Shown here: in pieces, positions 1 through 9,588 of the stretch
Layout of the letters: every line of letters starts with the position of its first letter
Position numbering within the stretch: position 1 is the first letter of the stretch
Assembly: GCA_947459425.1 (NCBI GenBank)
Contig: CANHDJ010000014.1
Coordinates: 1 to 64,000, forward strand
Origin: Ignavibacteria bacterium
Lineage (GTDB): Bacteria > Bacteroidota > Ignavibacteria > Kapaibacteriales > UBA4661
DNA: 64,000 bases
Direction: 5' to 3'
Made by a program: the position numbers and the translations under genes
Notes under the pieces: model-generated
The model's input: the letters and a program-made list of their open reading frames with translations, nothing else
Told to the model about the DNA's origin: nothing
Databases searched by the model: none

Positions 1-150
1 AACAACAACCCTCAGCACGGACTGTGCTTCGCTAGTCGGAGCGCCGCCCTGCACCGAAGACGGTGCAGACCGACACTACCTCCTGGCTGAAGCACAATGC
101 CTTATATCCCCATGCCTAAAGGCAGGGGGTTTACGGCAAGGATGCTAAAA
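1..150 (+). mobile_element. IS200/IS605-like right end with omega-RNA-like hairpins (partial)
   Basis: Three hairpins follow one another: GCAC/GTGC at 15-18/24-27, a perfect 8-bp stem at 49-56/61-68 with loop AAGA, and a stem at 108-116/121-129 with loop TAAA and one A-G mismatch. A terminal hairpin of the CCCC..GCC-TAAA-GGC..GGGG kind followed by TTTACGGC resembles right ends of IS200/IS605 elements, where the 3' end of tnpB doubles as a guide (omega) RNA. Frame 1 is open from the window edge to a TGA at 88-90 and could be a TnpB C-terminus, but it is too short to recognise. Identity is inferred from structure only; the transposase would lie to the left of the window. Confidence 0.4.
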
Positions 151-195
151 ACACGACCGCACACTGTGCAGAAGGTAGTGAAGTATTGATTTTGG

Positions 196-1299
196 CTACC
201 TGTTCCGGGAAGTGTTAGCAAAGTGACTACTCTCAGAAAGAAGCTCCCATACGGCTTCCGCGACTTTCACTGCCTCAATATTTCGCATACACGCAAAATG
301 CACTTTCGGACACGCCGAGCGTCCAATATGCGTACATGGGCGGCATTCCACCTGTGCTTCGACAATCCGATGCGCCACCCGAAATGGCGCAAAACCGAGT
401 TCCGTCACCGTCGAACCAAAAACCGCCACGAGTGGCACTCCGCGTGCTGCGGCGAGGTGCATTATACCAGTGTCGTTGCAAAGTAGGACGGCACACGAGT
501 CAAGTAGTTGTGCGGTTTCTGCAAGCGTCGCATTATCCGGTGGCAACACATAACGCATCTTGCCGACAAGAAAATCCGCCACTTCTCGGCAAATATTTTC
601 GTCCGCCCGTCCACCGAGCAGAACGATTTCCACCGATTGACGGTGTGTCTGAAGCCGTTCAGCCAAGAGCAAAGCAGCTTCGGCGAAGCGTTCCGGTAAC
701 CACCGTTTTGTGGCGTGGTGCGCCCCGGGCGCAATACCAATGCGTACTATGCCGCCTTCTCTGCGCTCTGCCACGATAACCTCCTTGCCAAGCAGCATCT
801 CTAATCCTCTGCCGTCATCGCTCAAGCCCAGATGAGATGCGGTGTTTCGGTAGCGCTCGGTGATATGGATGGTTTGGGCGTGAAGATTCCGTTTAAGATA
901 AACGAGTGCCAATTTGTGCAAACGATATTTGCGAATGCGGTGAATGGTGCTTCCCAAGCCCTGCCAAATCTGGCGAGAGCGCCGATTACGCTGGAGATCA
1001 AGAATGAGGTCATACTTCGGGCTGCCCGTGCTGCTCTGAAGCGCCGCAGCGATGGTGTGCTTCCAATCCTGCAATTCGCGGCGTGAGAACGAGCGTTTAT
1101 AGCCCAATACCGTGTTGCAATGCGGGTTGTAGCGATAAATTGCACTCCATTCTTCGCCAACGCACACATCAATTCTCGCGTCAGGAAAACGCTGCCGCAA
1201 TAAGCGCACAAGCGGCGTTGAAAGCAGAACATCACCCATCGAACTAAGCCGAATGACAAGAATTGAGCGTATTTGCTCGTCTGAAGAATGATTGAGCAT
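196..1299 (-). CDS. Glycosyltransferase family 9 (heptosyltransferase-like)
   Basis: Predicted GT-B transferase of the ADP-heptose:LPS heptosyltransferase family (GT9), which adds sugars to LPS core or similar glycolipids at the inner face of the membrane. The N-terminus shows the typical 'ILVIRLSSMGDVLLSTPL' strand-loop-helix (residues 13-30). The C-terminal half carries the donor-binding 'CNDTGIMHLAAARGVPLVAVFG' region. A cysteine pair near the C-terminus ('CRPCTH') is seen in several GT9 proteins. At 367 aa it is full length. It is a lone minus-strand gene ending beside the IS-like hairpins. A second GT9 gene lies at 31888-33051. The acceptor cannot be told from sequence. Confidence 0.88.
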   Translation of the reverse strand: MLNHSSDEQIRSILVIRLSSMGDVLLSTPLVRLLRQRFPDARIDVCVGEEWSAIYRYNPHCNTVLGYKRSFSRRELQDWKHTIAAALQSSTGSPKYDLILDLQRNRRSRQIWQGLGSTIHRIRKYRLHKLALVYLKRNLHAQTIHITERYRNTASHLGLSDDGRGLEMLLGKEVIVAERREGGIVRIGIAPGAHHATKRWLPERFAEAALLLAERLQTHRQSVEIVLLGGRADENICREVADFLVGKMRYVLPPDNATLAETAQLLDSCAVLLCNDTGIMHLAAARGVPLVAVFGSTVTELGFAPFRVAHRIVEAQVECRPCTHIGRSACPKVHFACMRNIEAVKVAEAVWELLSESSHFANTSRNR

Positions 1300-1506
1300 A
1301 ATGCCTTGATGTTCGGGGGGTGTGTCCTACATGAAATGAAACTGATCTGATCCCCTATGTATGGACAGCGAAATGATGAATTATCCCTAGATCATGTTTA
1401 CCATCTTTCTTCTGTTCCTGAACATATTATCCTGTATTGTTACACCACTGCCTGAATTTTCTTGATACTCCGCCACGCTTGATTGAGGTGTTGCCAAGAT
1501 GACTAT

Positions 1507-2142
1507 TTATCGCAAAAAATAGCGTAATTGTATGGCAGTCAGACAAAGCCCGATAAGCGACCCGACTATGACCTGCCCTATTGTATGTTTGCGTAGCACC
1601 ACGCGCGAAATACCAACAATCGGCACTAACGCAAACCAAGGCGCAATAGCCAGACCAAAGTGAAATGCCCACGCCACCACCGCCCCGCCAACACCAGTAG
1701 CATGAATGCTGACTTTCCACCAGCGCGTAATGAGTTGTACCAAGAGCGTATTGGTAACAAAGCAAAACATCAACCATGTCACAAGCGGTGGCGCACCAAG
1801 CCAATACACCAATATAAATCCGATACAGTTGCTCGCCAGCCCCACAATAAAGGGTTTGCGGCGTTCTTCGCGGAGGTCGAGATCAACCGAGCCGACGCGC
1901 CCGGAAAGTTTCAGATAGACGACATAACCGGAAATGATGAGCGTTGTCGAAAGCAAACACACGCACCATATCAGCCACTTGCGCTCCAGAGGAAGCGTCG
2001 TGTCTTGGGCGAGTATTGCCGAAAACGTAAATGCTGGTAGCACCACGGGGCTGAAAACCGCCGAGACAAAGAGCGACGAATAATAGACGGTTTTGCGCAG
2101 GGCGCTTAATTCTGCGGTCGGCGTAGTAAGGACTGTTGCCAT
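1507..2142 (-). CDS. PAP2-superfamily-like integral membrane protein
   Basis: A 211-aa, strongly hydrophobic protein with about five or six membrane segments. Three elements match the phosphatidic-acid phosphatase (PAP2) signature in order: a basic stretch 'REERRKPF' around residue 90 (motif 1-like), 'SIHATG' around 145 (motif 2, S-x-H) and 'SRVVLRKHTIGQVIVG' around 180 (motif 3, SR-x5-H). Such proteins dephosphorylate lipid phosphates such as undecaprenyl or phosphatidylglycerol phosphate on the outer face of the membrane. Motif 1 is imperfect, so catalysis is likely but not certain. It stands alone between the GT9 gene and the transaldolase; its start is preceded by a cloverleaf palindrome. 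Confidence 0.65.
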   Translation of the reverse strand: MATVLTTPTAELSALRKTVYYSSLFVSAVFSPVVLPAFTFSAILAQDTTLPLERKWLIWCVCLLSTTLIISGYVVYLKLSGRVGSVDLDLREERRKPFIVGLASNCIGFILVYWLGAPPLVTWLMFCFVTNTLLVQLITRWWKVSIHATGVGGAVVAWAFHFGLAIAPWFALVPIVGISRVVLRKHTIGQVIVGSLIGLCLTAIQLRYFLR

Positions 2143-2186
2143 AGACGAAGCAAAAAATAGAACAAAAAGTGTTACTATTCAGGTTG

Positions 2187-2313
2187 GGTCTTTCCGTCCT
2201 ACGCTTTCCTAAGCGTAGAACGGGTTTCCCGGAAGTTTTCGACAAAGAATATTACCGGGAAATCCGTGCGACGGCAGCGTTTATGCTTTCCTTAGCCGTC
2301 GGACGGAAAGACC
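2187..2313. repeat. Cloverleaf palindromic repeat, copy A
   Basis: A perfect 13-bp outer stem (2187-2199 with 2301-2313) encloses three arms: 7 bp at 2200-2206/2211-2217 with loop TCCT, 13 bp with one G-T wobble at 2220-2232/2255-2267, and 7 bp at 2269-2275/2295-2301. TCAGG and CCTGA lie at the outer edges. The element fills the gap between the PAP2-like gene and the transaldolase gene, both on the minus strand. It shares its architecture, but little sequence, with copies near 16.9, 47.9 and 63.0 kb. Confidence 0.8.
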
Positions 2314-2335
2314 TGACCAATTACCCAAAAAATTA

Positions 2336-3007
2336 TTATCCTTTCAGTTTTGCGATTTCTTCCTGCATTTTTTTGTAGTCTGCCAAAAATGCCGCCAAAC
2401 CCTTGTCCGTAAGCGGGTGTTGGAGCGATTGCATAAGTGGTTTGTAGGGGCAGGTCGAAATATCTGCGCCAGCTTTGGCGGCTTCCACAATGTGCAGTGG
2501 ATGGCGAATAGATGCAGCAAGGATCAGCGATGACAAGCCTTGCGTATCCCAGATGTCGCGTACATCGCGCACAACTTCCATTCCGTCAGCACCAAGATCG
2601 TCCAAACGTCCGACAAAAACGCTCACGTAGGTAGCGCCAGCATTATTGGCGGCAAGTGCTTGAGTGGGGCTGAAAATTAGCGTCACGTTTGTTTCTACGT
2701 CTTGGTCGGAGAGTTTGCGTACTGCTTTTAAGCCTTCGGGAATCATCGGAATTTTAATCGTTGCTTCGGGAAACCAGCTTAAAATCTCGTCTGCTTCGCG
2801 GAGCATTCCGTCGGCATCGGTCGAAACTACTTCCACCGATAAATGTCCGCCAACAAGAGCATGAATCTCCAAAATACGCTTCCGTACATCAATTTTTGGG
2901 TCTTCTTTTGCCAACAGCGATGGGTTCGTTGTTACGCCGCTAATAATGCCAAGCGATGCGGCATGGCGGATTTCCTCAATATTCGCAGAATCCAAATACA
3001 ATTCCAT
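2336..3007 (-). CDS. tal: Small transaldolase (TalC/FSA subfamily)
   Basis: A 223-aa class I aldolase of the small transaldolase group, acting in the cytoplasmic non-oxidative pentose phosphate pathway. The Schiff-base lysine is K85 in 'IKIPMIPEG', and the N-terminal 'LDSANIEEI' and 'GVTTNPSL' are family hallmarks. Residue 131 ('VSVFVGR') is phenylalanine; in the fructose-6-phosphate aldolase FsaA this position is tyrosine, and phenylalanine is the transaldolase state. I therefore favour transaldolase over F6P aldolase. GAGAGG lies about 9 nt before the start codon, a better Shine-Dalgarno than most genes here. It is a single-gene unit upstream of the divergent chemoreceptor. Confidence 0.9.
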   Translation of the reverse strand: MELYLDSANIEEIRHAASLGIISGVTTNPSLLAKEDPKIDVRKRILEIHALVGGHLSVEVVSTDADGMLREADEILSWFPEATIKIPMIPEGLKAVRKLSDQDVETNVTLIFSPTQALAANNAGATYVSVFVGRLDDLGADGMEVVRDVRDIWDTQGLSSLILAASIRHPLHIVEAAKAGADISTCPYKPLMQSLQHPLTDKGLAAFLADYKKMQEEIAKLKG

Positions 3008-3148
3008 AGTCGTTACCTCTCAAGTTATCAACATACACATTAAGAAATTAGTAATAGCAGACTGCAAATTATCACATTTCTAGCGGAGTTGAAAATTATT
3101 ACGCCGTGATTATGTCTGCTGCACTTCTTTTGCTGGGACTTCGCTGCG

Positions 3149-3163
3149 AAAATACGTGTTTTT
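3149..3163. promoter_or_regulatory. Shared near-palindromic 15-mer upstream of the chemoreceptor
   Basis: The 15-mer AAAATACGTGTTTTT lies in the 268-bp gap 3008-3275, 113 bp before the chemoreceptor start. The identical 15-mer occurs at 30167-30181, also in front of a plus-strand gene, and a reverse half-copy (AAAAACACGT) precedes the ferritin gene at 56567-56576. It could be an operator or promoter element. Nothing else was recognised in this gap. Confidence 0.3.
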
Positions 3164-3275
3164 CTTCGACTGCGTAAGGCTGTTTTTCATATTGCTAAAT
3201 CGTAACGTGATACATAACACCCAAATAATACTTCCATCGTAATTTTGTGAAGTTTCAAGGAAGATTTATCCACTA

Positions 3276-5738
3276 ATGCTCCTTTTTATGATTTCGCTTT
3301 CACCATCACGTCGTCTGACTGTGCTTGCATCAAGCGTTCGAGGTAAAATTTTGGGTTTGGCATTGCTCCTTTTGCTGCTCAGTGGCGTTGTTATTGCTTG
3401 TATGCGTCTGGAAATTCGTGCGTATTCGCAGCGCGACGATATGCGACGGATGAGCGTTCTGCTGCTCAATGCGCATCGGTTTGAGCGTGATTTCCTCACC
3501 ACACGGGATAGTTCCTTCATTGAGCGCTTCCATACTGCTTTGCGCGACTTCGAGGCGATTCGGAGCGAAAGCAATGACGACGACGAACAAGCAGAAATAC
3601 TTGTGCGGCAAGCAAAAGGCTATGCTATTTCTTTTCAAAATCTTAGCGTGAGTTTGCGGGAGCGTGGGCTGAATGAAAAATCTGGAGCCGAGGGAGCATT
3701 CCGCGCCAGTGTTCATAAGATTGAGGGACTCGTCACCACAGCAGGTGAAATGCGACTTTTGAACACGATGCTCCAAGTGCGCCGTAATGAAAAGGACTTT
3801 TTGCTGCGCCGCCAAGAAAAATATATTGAAGCCGTTCAAAGCAATATTGCCACACTGCGTGAGCAAACACGAGCCTCCGGCATCAATACTGCAACGAAAA
3901 CCGCTATCGAAGCACTTGCCGACGAGTATGATAGCAAATTTGCCAAACTCGTCGCATTGCTCAAACGTGTAGATATGCTGGACGCAAGGCTGAATAACGA
4001 GTTTTTGGCAATGAATCTTCATTTGGATGGCTTAGTGAGCGCGAAAGAGCGCACGGCACTGGTTTTTCGCATGGTTTCTTTGGGAGTTTTGGTGTTGGCA
4101 TTGGTCGTCTGTCTCCTGCTTGCCCTCCGAATGTCGCAGAATATCGCCAACCCGATTATTCGCCTCAAAAATGCCGCCAGACAAGTAGCGGCGGGCGATT
4201 TCGATGCGACAATCACTGTGCGCACCCACGACGAAATCCGCGACCTCGGCGATGCCTTCAATAGTATGCTCCAAAGCCTCCGCACGAGCCGCGATGAGCT
4301 TCAAGCAGAAAAACAGAGCGTTGAGAAAAAAGTTCACGAAGCCGTTGCGACGATTGAGGAAGAACGGGCGTATCTCATAGAAAATGTTGGAACGCTTTTG
4401 CAAGGAATAGAGCGCTTTGCAAGCGGTGATCTGACGCTTCGCTTTGCCGAAAGCGACACGACGCATGACGGCGCAATGGCAGCGCTTTTTGCCGGGTTTA
4501 ACCGTGCCTTAGAGAAAGTGCAAAGCCTGCTTTTGACGACACACGAAGCCGTTGTGGAGGCGGCGCAAGCAGGCGTAATCATTGCCGAAAAATCAGATAG
4601 TTTTTCCATCGGAGCGCAGGAACAAAGCCGTCAAGCCGCCACTGCTGCACAGTCGGTGGACGAAATGCTCAGAGCGATTGATCACACCGTTGATTTTATC
4701 AATGTCGCCGCTCTAAACTCCCTCCATGCGAGCGAAAATGCCCGCAAAGGTGTGAAAACCGTTGAACACACCGCAAACGGCATCAATGCTATTGTTACGG
4801 CGACGCAACAGATGGAGCAGCAAATTCTGCGCCTCACGGACCACGTGAGCAAAATAGACGAGGTAGCGGGTGCAATTCGTGAAATTGCCGATTTGACGAA
4901 CCTTCTTTCTCTCAATGCTTCCATCGAAGCGGCACGTGCAGGTGAGTATGGACGCGGGTTTGCGGTTGTTGCCGATGAAGTAAAAAAACTTGCCGACCGC
5001 ACAAGCGAAGCCACGAAAGAGATTACCCGCACTATTACGGGCATTCACAAAGAAACCTCCAACGCGAATGAGGTAATGAGCGCTGCGCGACAGAGCGTGA
5101 CGAAGGGAATTGATATGACGCAAATGATAACCTATATGTTCGAGGAAATTTTGAATGACTCTCTTCAGGTTTCCGAAGCAATGAATGATGTCCAGCAACA
5201 AAGCCGGATTCAGCGCTCCATGAGCCAACAAGTCAATGCCAATGTGCAAAATATCACTGCCGTTGTGATGGATTCCGAACACAACATCAATCATCTGGCG
5301 GAAGTCGCCCGCGAACTCAAAATGTCTATGGCGGTTATGTACGATAGTCTCCAGAATTTCACACTCTCGACGGTGCAGCAAATCAACGACGATATTCGCA
5401 CGTCATCAGGATTGAGAACGCCGTTGGCGCATACCGGGCAGAATCAGTCAATGCCGCAGGATTGGTCGCTCAGTATCACGCTTGATCGCACATTCGAGCA
5501 GCAAAGTCAACGGCTTCTTGAAGAAGAATCCGCATCAGGAAATTTTCCGAGGCGACTTCTCAGCAACCATGTTGAGGTTCGCACAGAAACACAACGTACA
5601 CGAGCGCAGGCAATTTTGAAAAATTTATCGCTCTATGGCACAAATGGCATAAAAGTGAATACCGAGCAGTCATCACACTTTGTTATGCCAAACGGTACGC
5701 CGTCGGTAAAACGCTTTGCGCAGCCATTACCGATATGA
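3276..5738 (+). CDS. Methyl-accepting chemotaxis protein
   Basis: An 820-aa transmembrane chemoreceptor that signals to CheA/CheW. Order of parts: membrane helix near residues 25-45, an all-helical periplasmic sensor with two similar segments ('[18 protein letters not shown]' and '[19 protein letters not shown]') resembling a helical bimodular domain, a second membrane helix near 263-285, a HAMP domain near 290-340, and a long cytoplasmic coiled coil with the conserved tip '[18 protein letters not shown]'. A tail of about 110 residues follows the signalling helices and lacks a CheR-docking pentapeptide. CAAGGAAG lies 12 nt before the start. No chemotaxis partners are in the window. A terminator follows directly. 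Confidence 0.95.
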   Translation: MLLFMISLSPSRRLTVLASSVRGKILGLALLLLLLSGVVIACMRLEIRAYSQRDDMRRMSVLLLNAHRFERDFLTTRDSSFIERFHTALRDFEAIRSESNDDDEQAEILVRQAKGYAISFQNLSVSLRERGLNEKSGAEGAFRASVHKIEGLVTTAGEMRLLNTMLQVRRNEKDFLLRRQEKYIEAVQSNIATLREQTRASGINTATKTAIEALADEYDSKFAKLVALLKRVDMLDARLNNEFLAMNLHLDGLVSAKERTALVFRMVSLGVLVLALVVCLLLALRMSQNIANPIIRLKNAARQVAAGDFDATITVRTHDEIRDLGDAFNSMLQSLRTSRDELQAEKQSVEKKVHEAVATIEEERAYLIENVGTLLQGIERFASGDLTLRFAESDTTHDGAMAALFAGFNRALEKVQSLLLTTHEAVVEAAQAGVIIAEKSDSFSIGAQEQSRQAATAAQSVDEMLRAIDHTVDFINVAALNSLHASENARKGVKTVEHTANGINAIVTATQQMEQQILRLTDHVSKIDEVAGAIREIADLTNLLSLNASIEAARAGEYGRGFAVVADEVKKLADRTSEATKEITRTITGIHKETSNANEVMSAARQSVTKGIDMTQMITYMFEEILNDSLQVSEAMNDVQQQSRIQRSMSQQVNANVQNITAVVMDSEHNINHLAEVARELKMSMAVMYDSLQNFTLSTVQQINDDIRTSSGLRTPLAHTGQNQSMPQDWSLSITLDRTFEQQSQRLLEEESASGNFPRRLLSNHVEVRTETQRTRAQAILKNLSLYGTNGIKVNTEQSSHFVMPNGTPSVKRFAQPLPI

Positions 5739-5803
5739 AGAAAGAGGCGTTGTTCTGAAAAACTCCATTATACCTCGTTATGGAAGGGGAAACACACACA
5801 GGA

Positions 5804-5836
5804 GCCTGTTTGAACGCTATTCAGACAGGCTTTTTT
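5804..5836 (+). terminator. Rho-independent terminator after the chemoreceptor
   Basis: Ten-bp stem 5804-5813/5821-5830 with one G-T wobble and a 7-nt loop, followed directly by six T. It separates the chemoreceptor from the VWA/OmpA gene. Confidence 0.9.
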
Positions 5837-5916
5837 AATCGTGAGAAATCGTGTATCTTGCGCCGTGGATTTGTGTGCAAACATTCCCTTTCCCCAACCT
5901 CATTTGCAAACTATAT

Positions 5917-8900
5917 ATGTCGCAGCGCTACCTTCTTTACGTCGTTTTGAGAATGTGTTCTATCAGCTCACTCTTTTTATCAATGCTGTCGCCGGCGTTC
6001 CTTCCCGCACAAACACGCCTCTTTGCGCCAGAGAGCGTTACGAATCGACGCTTGGGCTATTTGGGCGATGCAAGTGCTGTCGGGTGGAATCCTGCTATGC
6101 TGGGTATGCGCTCTTCGCTTGAGTTGCTGCTTTCTGCGCCGCTCAATCAAAATTTTGGAACAATGGGTCAATACAGCCTTTTTGCAAAATTGGCACCTTT
6201 GGCTGTCGGTTATACGCTCAACACTGATAGCAGCCTTGCGACGGGAGAACTCTATACAGGGCTTGGCTTCAATGTTCTTGATGATATTCTTTGGCTGGGT
6301 GCAAGCGGGCGCTTGACCAATCCGGGTGATATTCAGAAACTTTCGCTTGCATCCTTGCGATGGAATGCCTCTGTCGTTGCAAAGCCGCTTAATGGCTTAT
6401 TTCTCGGCATTTCCGCCAGTACGATGGGAATAGATACCTTTCGCACCGAAACTGTTTCAAACATATCAAGGCACATACGCACCTCGCCGGAAACGCTGTA
6501 TTGGACAGCAAGCGCGTCGTATTCGCCCCTGAATTGGATAACGATTTTTGCTAATTATTCTACACTGCCGACAACAGCGCTTGGGCTGGACGTTGGCGCA
6601 AGTGTAGGCATATTGAACAATCTGCTCGTGCTGACGGGGAATTACAACGTCGGAGCGAGTGCTTTTCGTGTGGGCGCAGAAGCAAATTTGGGTCCGCTTG
6701 GTGTGGGCTTATTGCGGACAATGCCTACGACTGGTGATGCCTCGCATCTGGCAATGGTGCGACTCGCCAGCGACCAAGTGCGCAATAGTGCTGATTTGCT
6801 TGGCTACCGCGCCGATGATGACGGATGCCGCGTCCCCGTTGATTCCGCACTTTCCAAGCCTGATTATCTCGACCAATTCCTTCGCCGAACAAATCCCGAT
6901 TTTGCCAAAGGATTAGAAAATCTCTCCACGCAGTCATCGGGGCTGTATGGCGCTATTCAAGAGCGGTATTACAAGCCCAAAACCGTCACGAAATCTATCT
7001 CCGGCGAGACTGTTGATATTTTGTCGCGTCAAGGGTATGCACTGCAACTCTTGAATGTGGAAAGTAAGCAGTTTCCTCTGACGACTGTTGTTGTGCGGGC
7101 TGTGGATAATGATGGGCGAAGTATGGGTGGACTGACGGAAGCGGATTTTGCATTGCGCGACCCGATGGCAAAAATTATCTCCGTGAAGCCCGCAGACAGT
7201 GCTGCGACTACGCCCGTGGATGTAGTGCTGATTATTGACTGTTCCGGCAGCATGGGCAATAAAATCCGTGAGACCCGCGAAAATGCGAAGCGCTTTGCTG
7301 ATGAAATGCGGAAACGCGGGGCGGATTACCGAATTGGTGTGATTCTCTATGGAATGTACGTCGTGGACGTATTGCAGCCGACGGACAAATTTGAGCGCTT
7401 CGAGGCATTTATCGCCAAAGCCAGTGCCAATCAGCCCGACGAGTATCTTCCCGATGCACTCCAAGAACTCGCCCGCATGAAATTTCGCCCCAACGCTGAA
7501 CGTATCGGCATTGTCATCACCGACGAACTCACCTACACCCAGCGCCGCAATGAAGTCGAACCACAGATTATCGAAACACTGTGGAAAGAGCGCATCAAAT
7601 TGAACAAAATCGTGAAGCCCTGTGATAATAACGGCTCGGCAACCGCCTATCTGACGCTTGGACGTGAATACAACATCAAAGACCGTTTCGAGAGAATTTT
7701 GGACGATATTGGGCGCGAAATTACCACCACCTACTCCATCACTTATCGTCAAGCAGAACCGAAAGTAACGGTTGTGCAAGGTGTGGTGCAAAGCGAAGCC
7801 GGGCTGCCAATTGCCGCCGAAGTCACCTTCACCGATGCGGCAGGGAATGATATTGGTCCCGTGCAAGCAGAGCCAGTAGCAGGGGTATTTGTCAGTCCCA
7901 TAGCCGAAGGTAAGCGTTATGCGGTGCGGGTTTCGCCGCAAGACACCGTGAATTTTGCGCCGACTACGACGGCATTGGATTTAACAAAAACAACAAAAGG
8001 CGATACCGTGCAGATTCCTGTCATCAAGGTACGGCGCATCGTGCGCCCAATTATCTTGACGGGAAAAGTTATGGACACGAAAGGAAAGCCTCTTCAAGCC
8101 GATATTAGCTTGACGGAAAACATTGACGATTTCACACAAGGCGCAGCCGAACTTGTGCCGACTTCTGGCGCAGAATCGCGGTATGCGAAGCGGTACGGTT
8201 TTGGGAAAAGCCTGTCGGTCTTTGTTGACCCTGCCTTGCAGGACGAGTATATTGCCCTTGCAACAGAACTCAATATGCGCTCTGCCAAGCAAGGCGATAC
8301 GGTTGTGCGTGATTTTGTGCTGAACGCGATGCCGAAACAAATTACGGTTTTTGGCAAAGTCACCTCCACACAACCAAAGCAAAAAGGCATTGAAAACGCC
8401 ATCGTAACAGCAACCGAAATTTCTACGAATACGAAACTTGCCGAAACGCGCACGAGTAGCGATGGCGATTTTTCACTCACCGTGCCAAAGGGCAGAAGCG
8501 TTGGGGTGAGCGTTCAAGCATCGGAGTATTACGCCGACACAACATATTTGCAATTGCCCAAGCGCGACACCAGCACACAACAAATGCTGAATGTGCCTCT
8601 CGTCTGGAAAAATGTGGTGGTGACGGGCAAAGTGGAAGCGGAGAAAAGCGGCTTGCCCGTGCCGTCGGCACTTGTGGTAACGCAAAAAGACAGCACCGAA
8701 ACGACACTCACCCAAGTAACCGCCGCACCCGATGGCACATTTCAAATGGTTGTCCCCAAAGATACGCCGCTTCGCTTTACGGCACAGTCCAGCGAGTATT
8801 TCTTTGCCTCGCAGAGCGCATTCTACCGCAAGAATGACACTACTGCTATTGTTCAGAATTTCCGCTTGCCGGAAGGCCTAACCTTGCGCATCAATTTCCC

Positions 8901-9264
8901 CAGCAATGAATTTGCGAATCCCAGCCCGTTTGTCTTGGATTCCAACGGCACTCCAAGCGGTACACGGTGGCAAAGTGAGCTAGACCGCGTAGCAGCAAAC
9001 CTGCTCTTATTCAAAAATTTTCTGGGTGTGCTGACGATAACCGGACACACCGATGATGCCTCGTCGGACGAGTACAATCAGCAGTTAGGGCAAAAGCGGG
9101 CAGAGTTCGTCGTTGCGGAACTCATCAAACGCGGTATCCCCGCAGACCGCTTACGGGCTGAATCCCAAGGCGAAAAGCAAGTTCTTGTGCGAAAAACAGG
9201 CGAAACCACCGACCAGTACCGTGCGCGTTGTCGGCGTGTGGAATTAGTAAAAACAAGGCAGTGA
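5917..9264 (+). CDS. VWA domain / carboxypeptidase-regulatory repeats / OmpA-like envelope protein
   Basis: A very large envelope protein (1115 aa from the ATG at 5917; an in-frame ATG exists at 5851 but the later one gives a clean signal peptide, 'SQRYLLYVVLRMCSISS'). Parts in order: a secreted, barrel-like N-terminal region ('GDASAVGWNPA', as in PorV-like proteins) to about residue 290; a von Willebrand A domain near 430-615 with MIDAS 'DCSGS'; four carboxypeptidase-regulatory-like beta domains, each beginning G-x-V ('GVVQSEAGLP', 'GKVMDTKGKP', 'GKVTSTQPK', 'GKVEAEKSGLP'); and a C-terminal OmpA peptidoglycan-binding domain ('LTITGHTDDAS'). It probably links outer membrane and cell wall and holds a metal-dependent binding site. 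Substrate unknown. Confidence 0.85.
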   Translation: MSQRYLLYVVLRMCSISSLFLSMLSPAFLPAQTRLFAPESVTNRRLGYLGDASAVGWNPAMLGMRSSLELLLSAPLNQNFGTMGQYSLFAKLAPLAVGYTLNTDSSLATGELYTGLGFNVLDDILWLGASGRLTNPGDIQKLSLASLRWNASVVAKPLNGLFLGISASTMGIDTFRTETVSNISRHIRTSPETLYWTASASYSPLNWITIFANYSTLPTTALGLDVGASVGILNNLLVLTGNYNVGASAFRVGAEANLGPLGVGLLRTMPTTGDASHLAMVRLASDQVRNSADLLGYRADDDGCRVPVDSALSKPDYLDQFLRRTNPDFAKGLENLSTQSSGLYGAIQERYYKPKTVTKSISGETVDILSRQGYALQLLNVESKQFPLTTVVVRAVDNDGRSMGGLTEADFALRDPMAKIISVKPADSAATTPVDVVLIIDCSGSMGNKIRETRENAKRFADEMRKRGADYRIGVILYGMYVVDVLQPTDKFERFEAFIAKASANQPDEYLPDALQELARMKFRPNAERIGIVITDELTYTQRRNEVEPQIIETLWKERIKLNKIVKPCDNNGSATAYLTLGREYNIKDRFERILDDIGREITTTYSITYRQAEPKVTVVQGVVQSEAGLPIAAEVTFTDAAGNDIGPVQAEPVAGVFVSPIAEGKRYAVRVSPQDTVNFAPTTTALDLTKTTKGDTVQIPVIKVRRIVRPIILTGKVMDTKGKPLQADISLTENIDDFTQGAAELVPTSGAESRYAKRYGFGKSLSVFVDPALQDEYIALATELNMRSAKQGDTVVRDFVLNAMPKQITVFGKVTSTQPKQKGIENAIVTATEISTNTKLAETRTSSDGDFSLTVPKGRSVGVSVQASEYYADTTYLQLPKRDTSTQQMLNVPLVWKNVVVTGKVEAEKSGLPVPSALVVTQKDSTETTLTQVTAAPDGTFQMVVPKDTPLRFTAQSSEYFFASQSAFYRKNDTTAIVQNFRLPEGLTLRINFPSNEFANPSPFVLDSNGTPSGTRWQSELDRVAANLLLFKNFLGVLTITGHTDDASSDEYNQQLGQKRAEFVVAELIKRGIPADRLRAESQGEKQVLVRKTGETTDQYRARCRRVELVKTRQ

Positions 9265-9588
9265 GCGGCTCTGCATTTAGGATTTGGGTGTTTTCAGACA
9301 CGTTCATCGTTGGCGCTTACAAAATCTTGTCGCTTTATTGGTCTCAAACGCTAGTCAAAACTATGGGCTTTAGCCCAAGGCTGGAGTTTCTACAAATGTT
9401 CCACAGGTTGTATCCAGATTGAGTTATTGGCAAAAATCTGGGTCGTTTGTAGATGGCAATAGAGCGTTCTATTCTTTGACTACAATCCACAAGAGACTTT
9501 CAGTCCCAATCAAATCTCTGCATTTTCAGCGCAGAGTGATTCGGTGATTTCACGTCTCTTACCAGACTCGTCTTCTTGATAACGGCTT
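9265..9588. other. 324-bp gap without a recognised gene
   Basis: This gap between two converging genes holds a small GGGCTTTAGCCC palindrome near 9364-9375 and scattered short repeats. No RNA gene, clear terminator or coding potential was recognised. Confidence 0.5.

Noticed and set aside
6934-7941. 335-codon open frame antisense to the VWA/OmpA gene
   Set aside because: It is a shadow of a clear coding region with MIDAS and repeat domains; no signature of its own.
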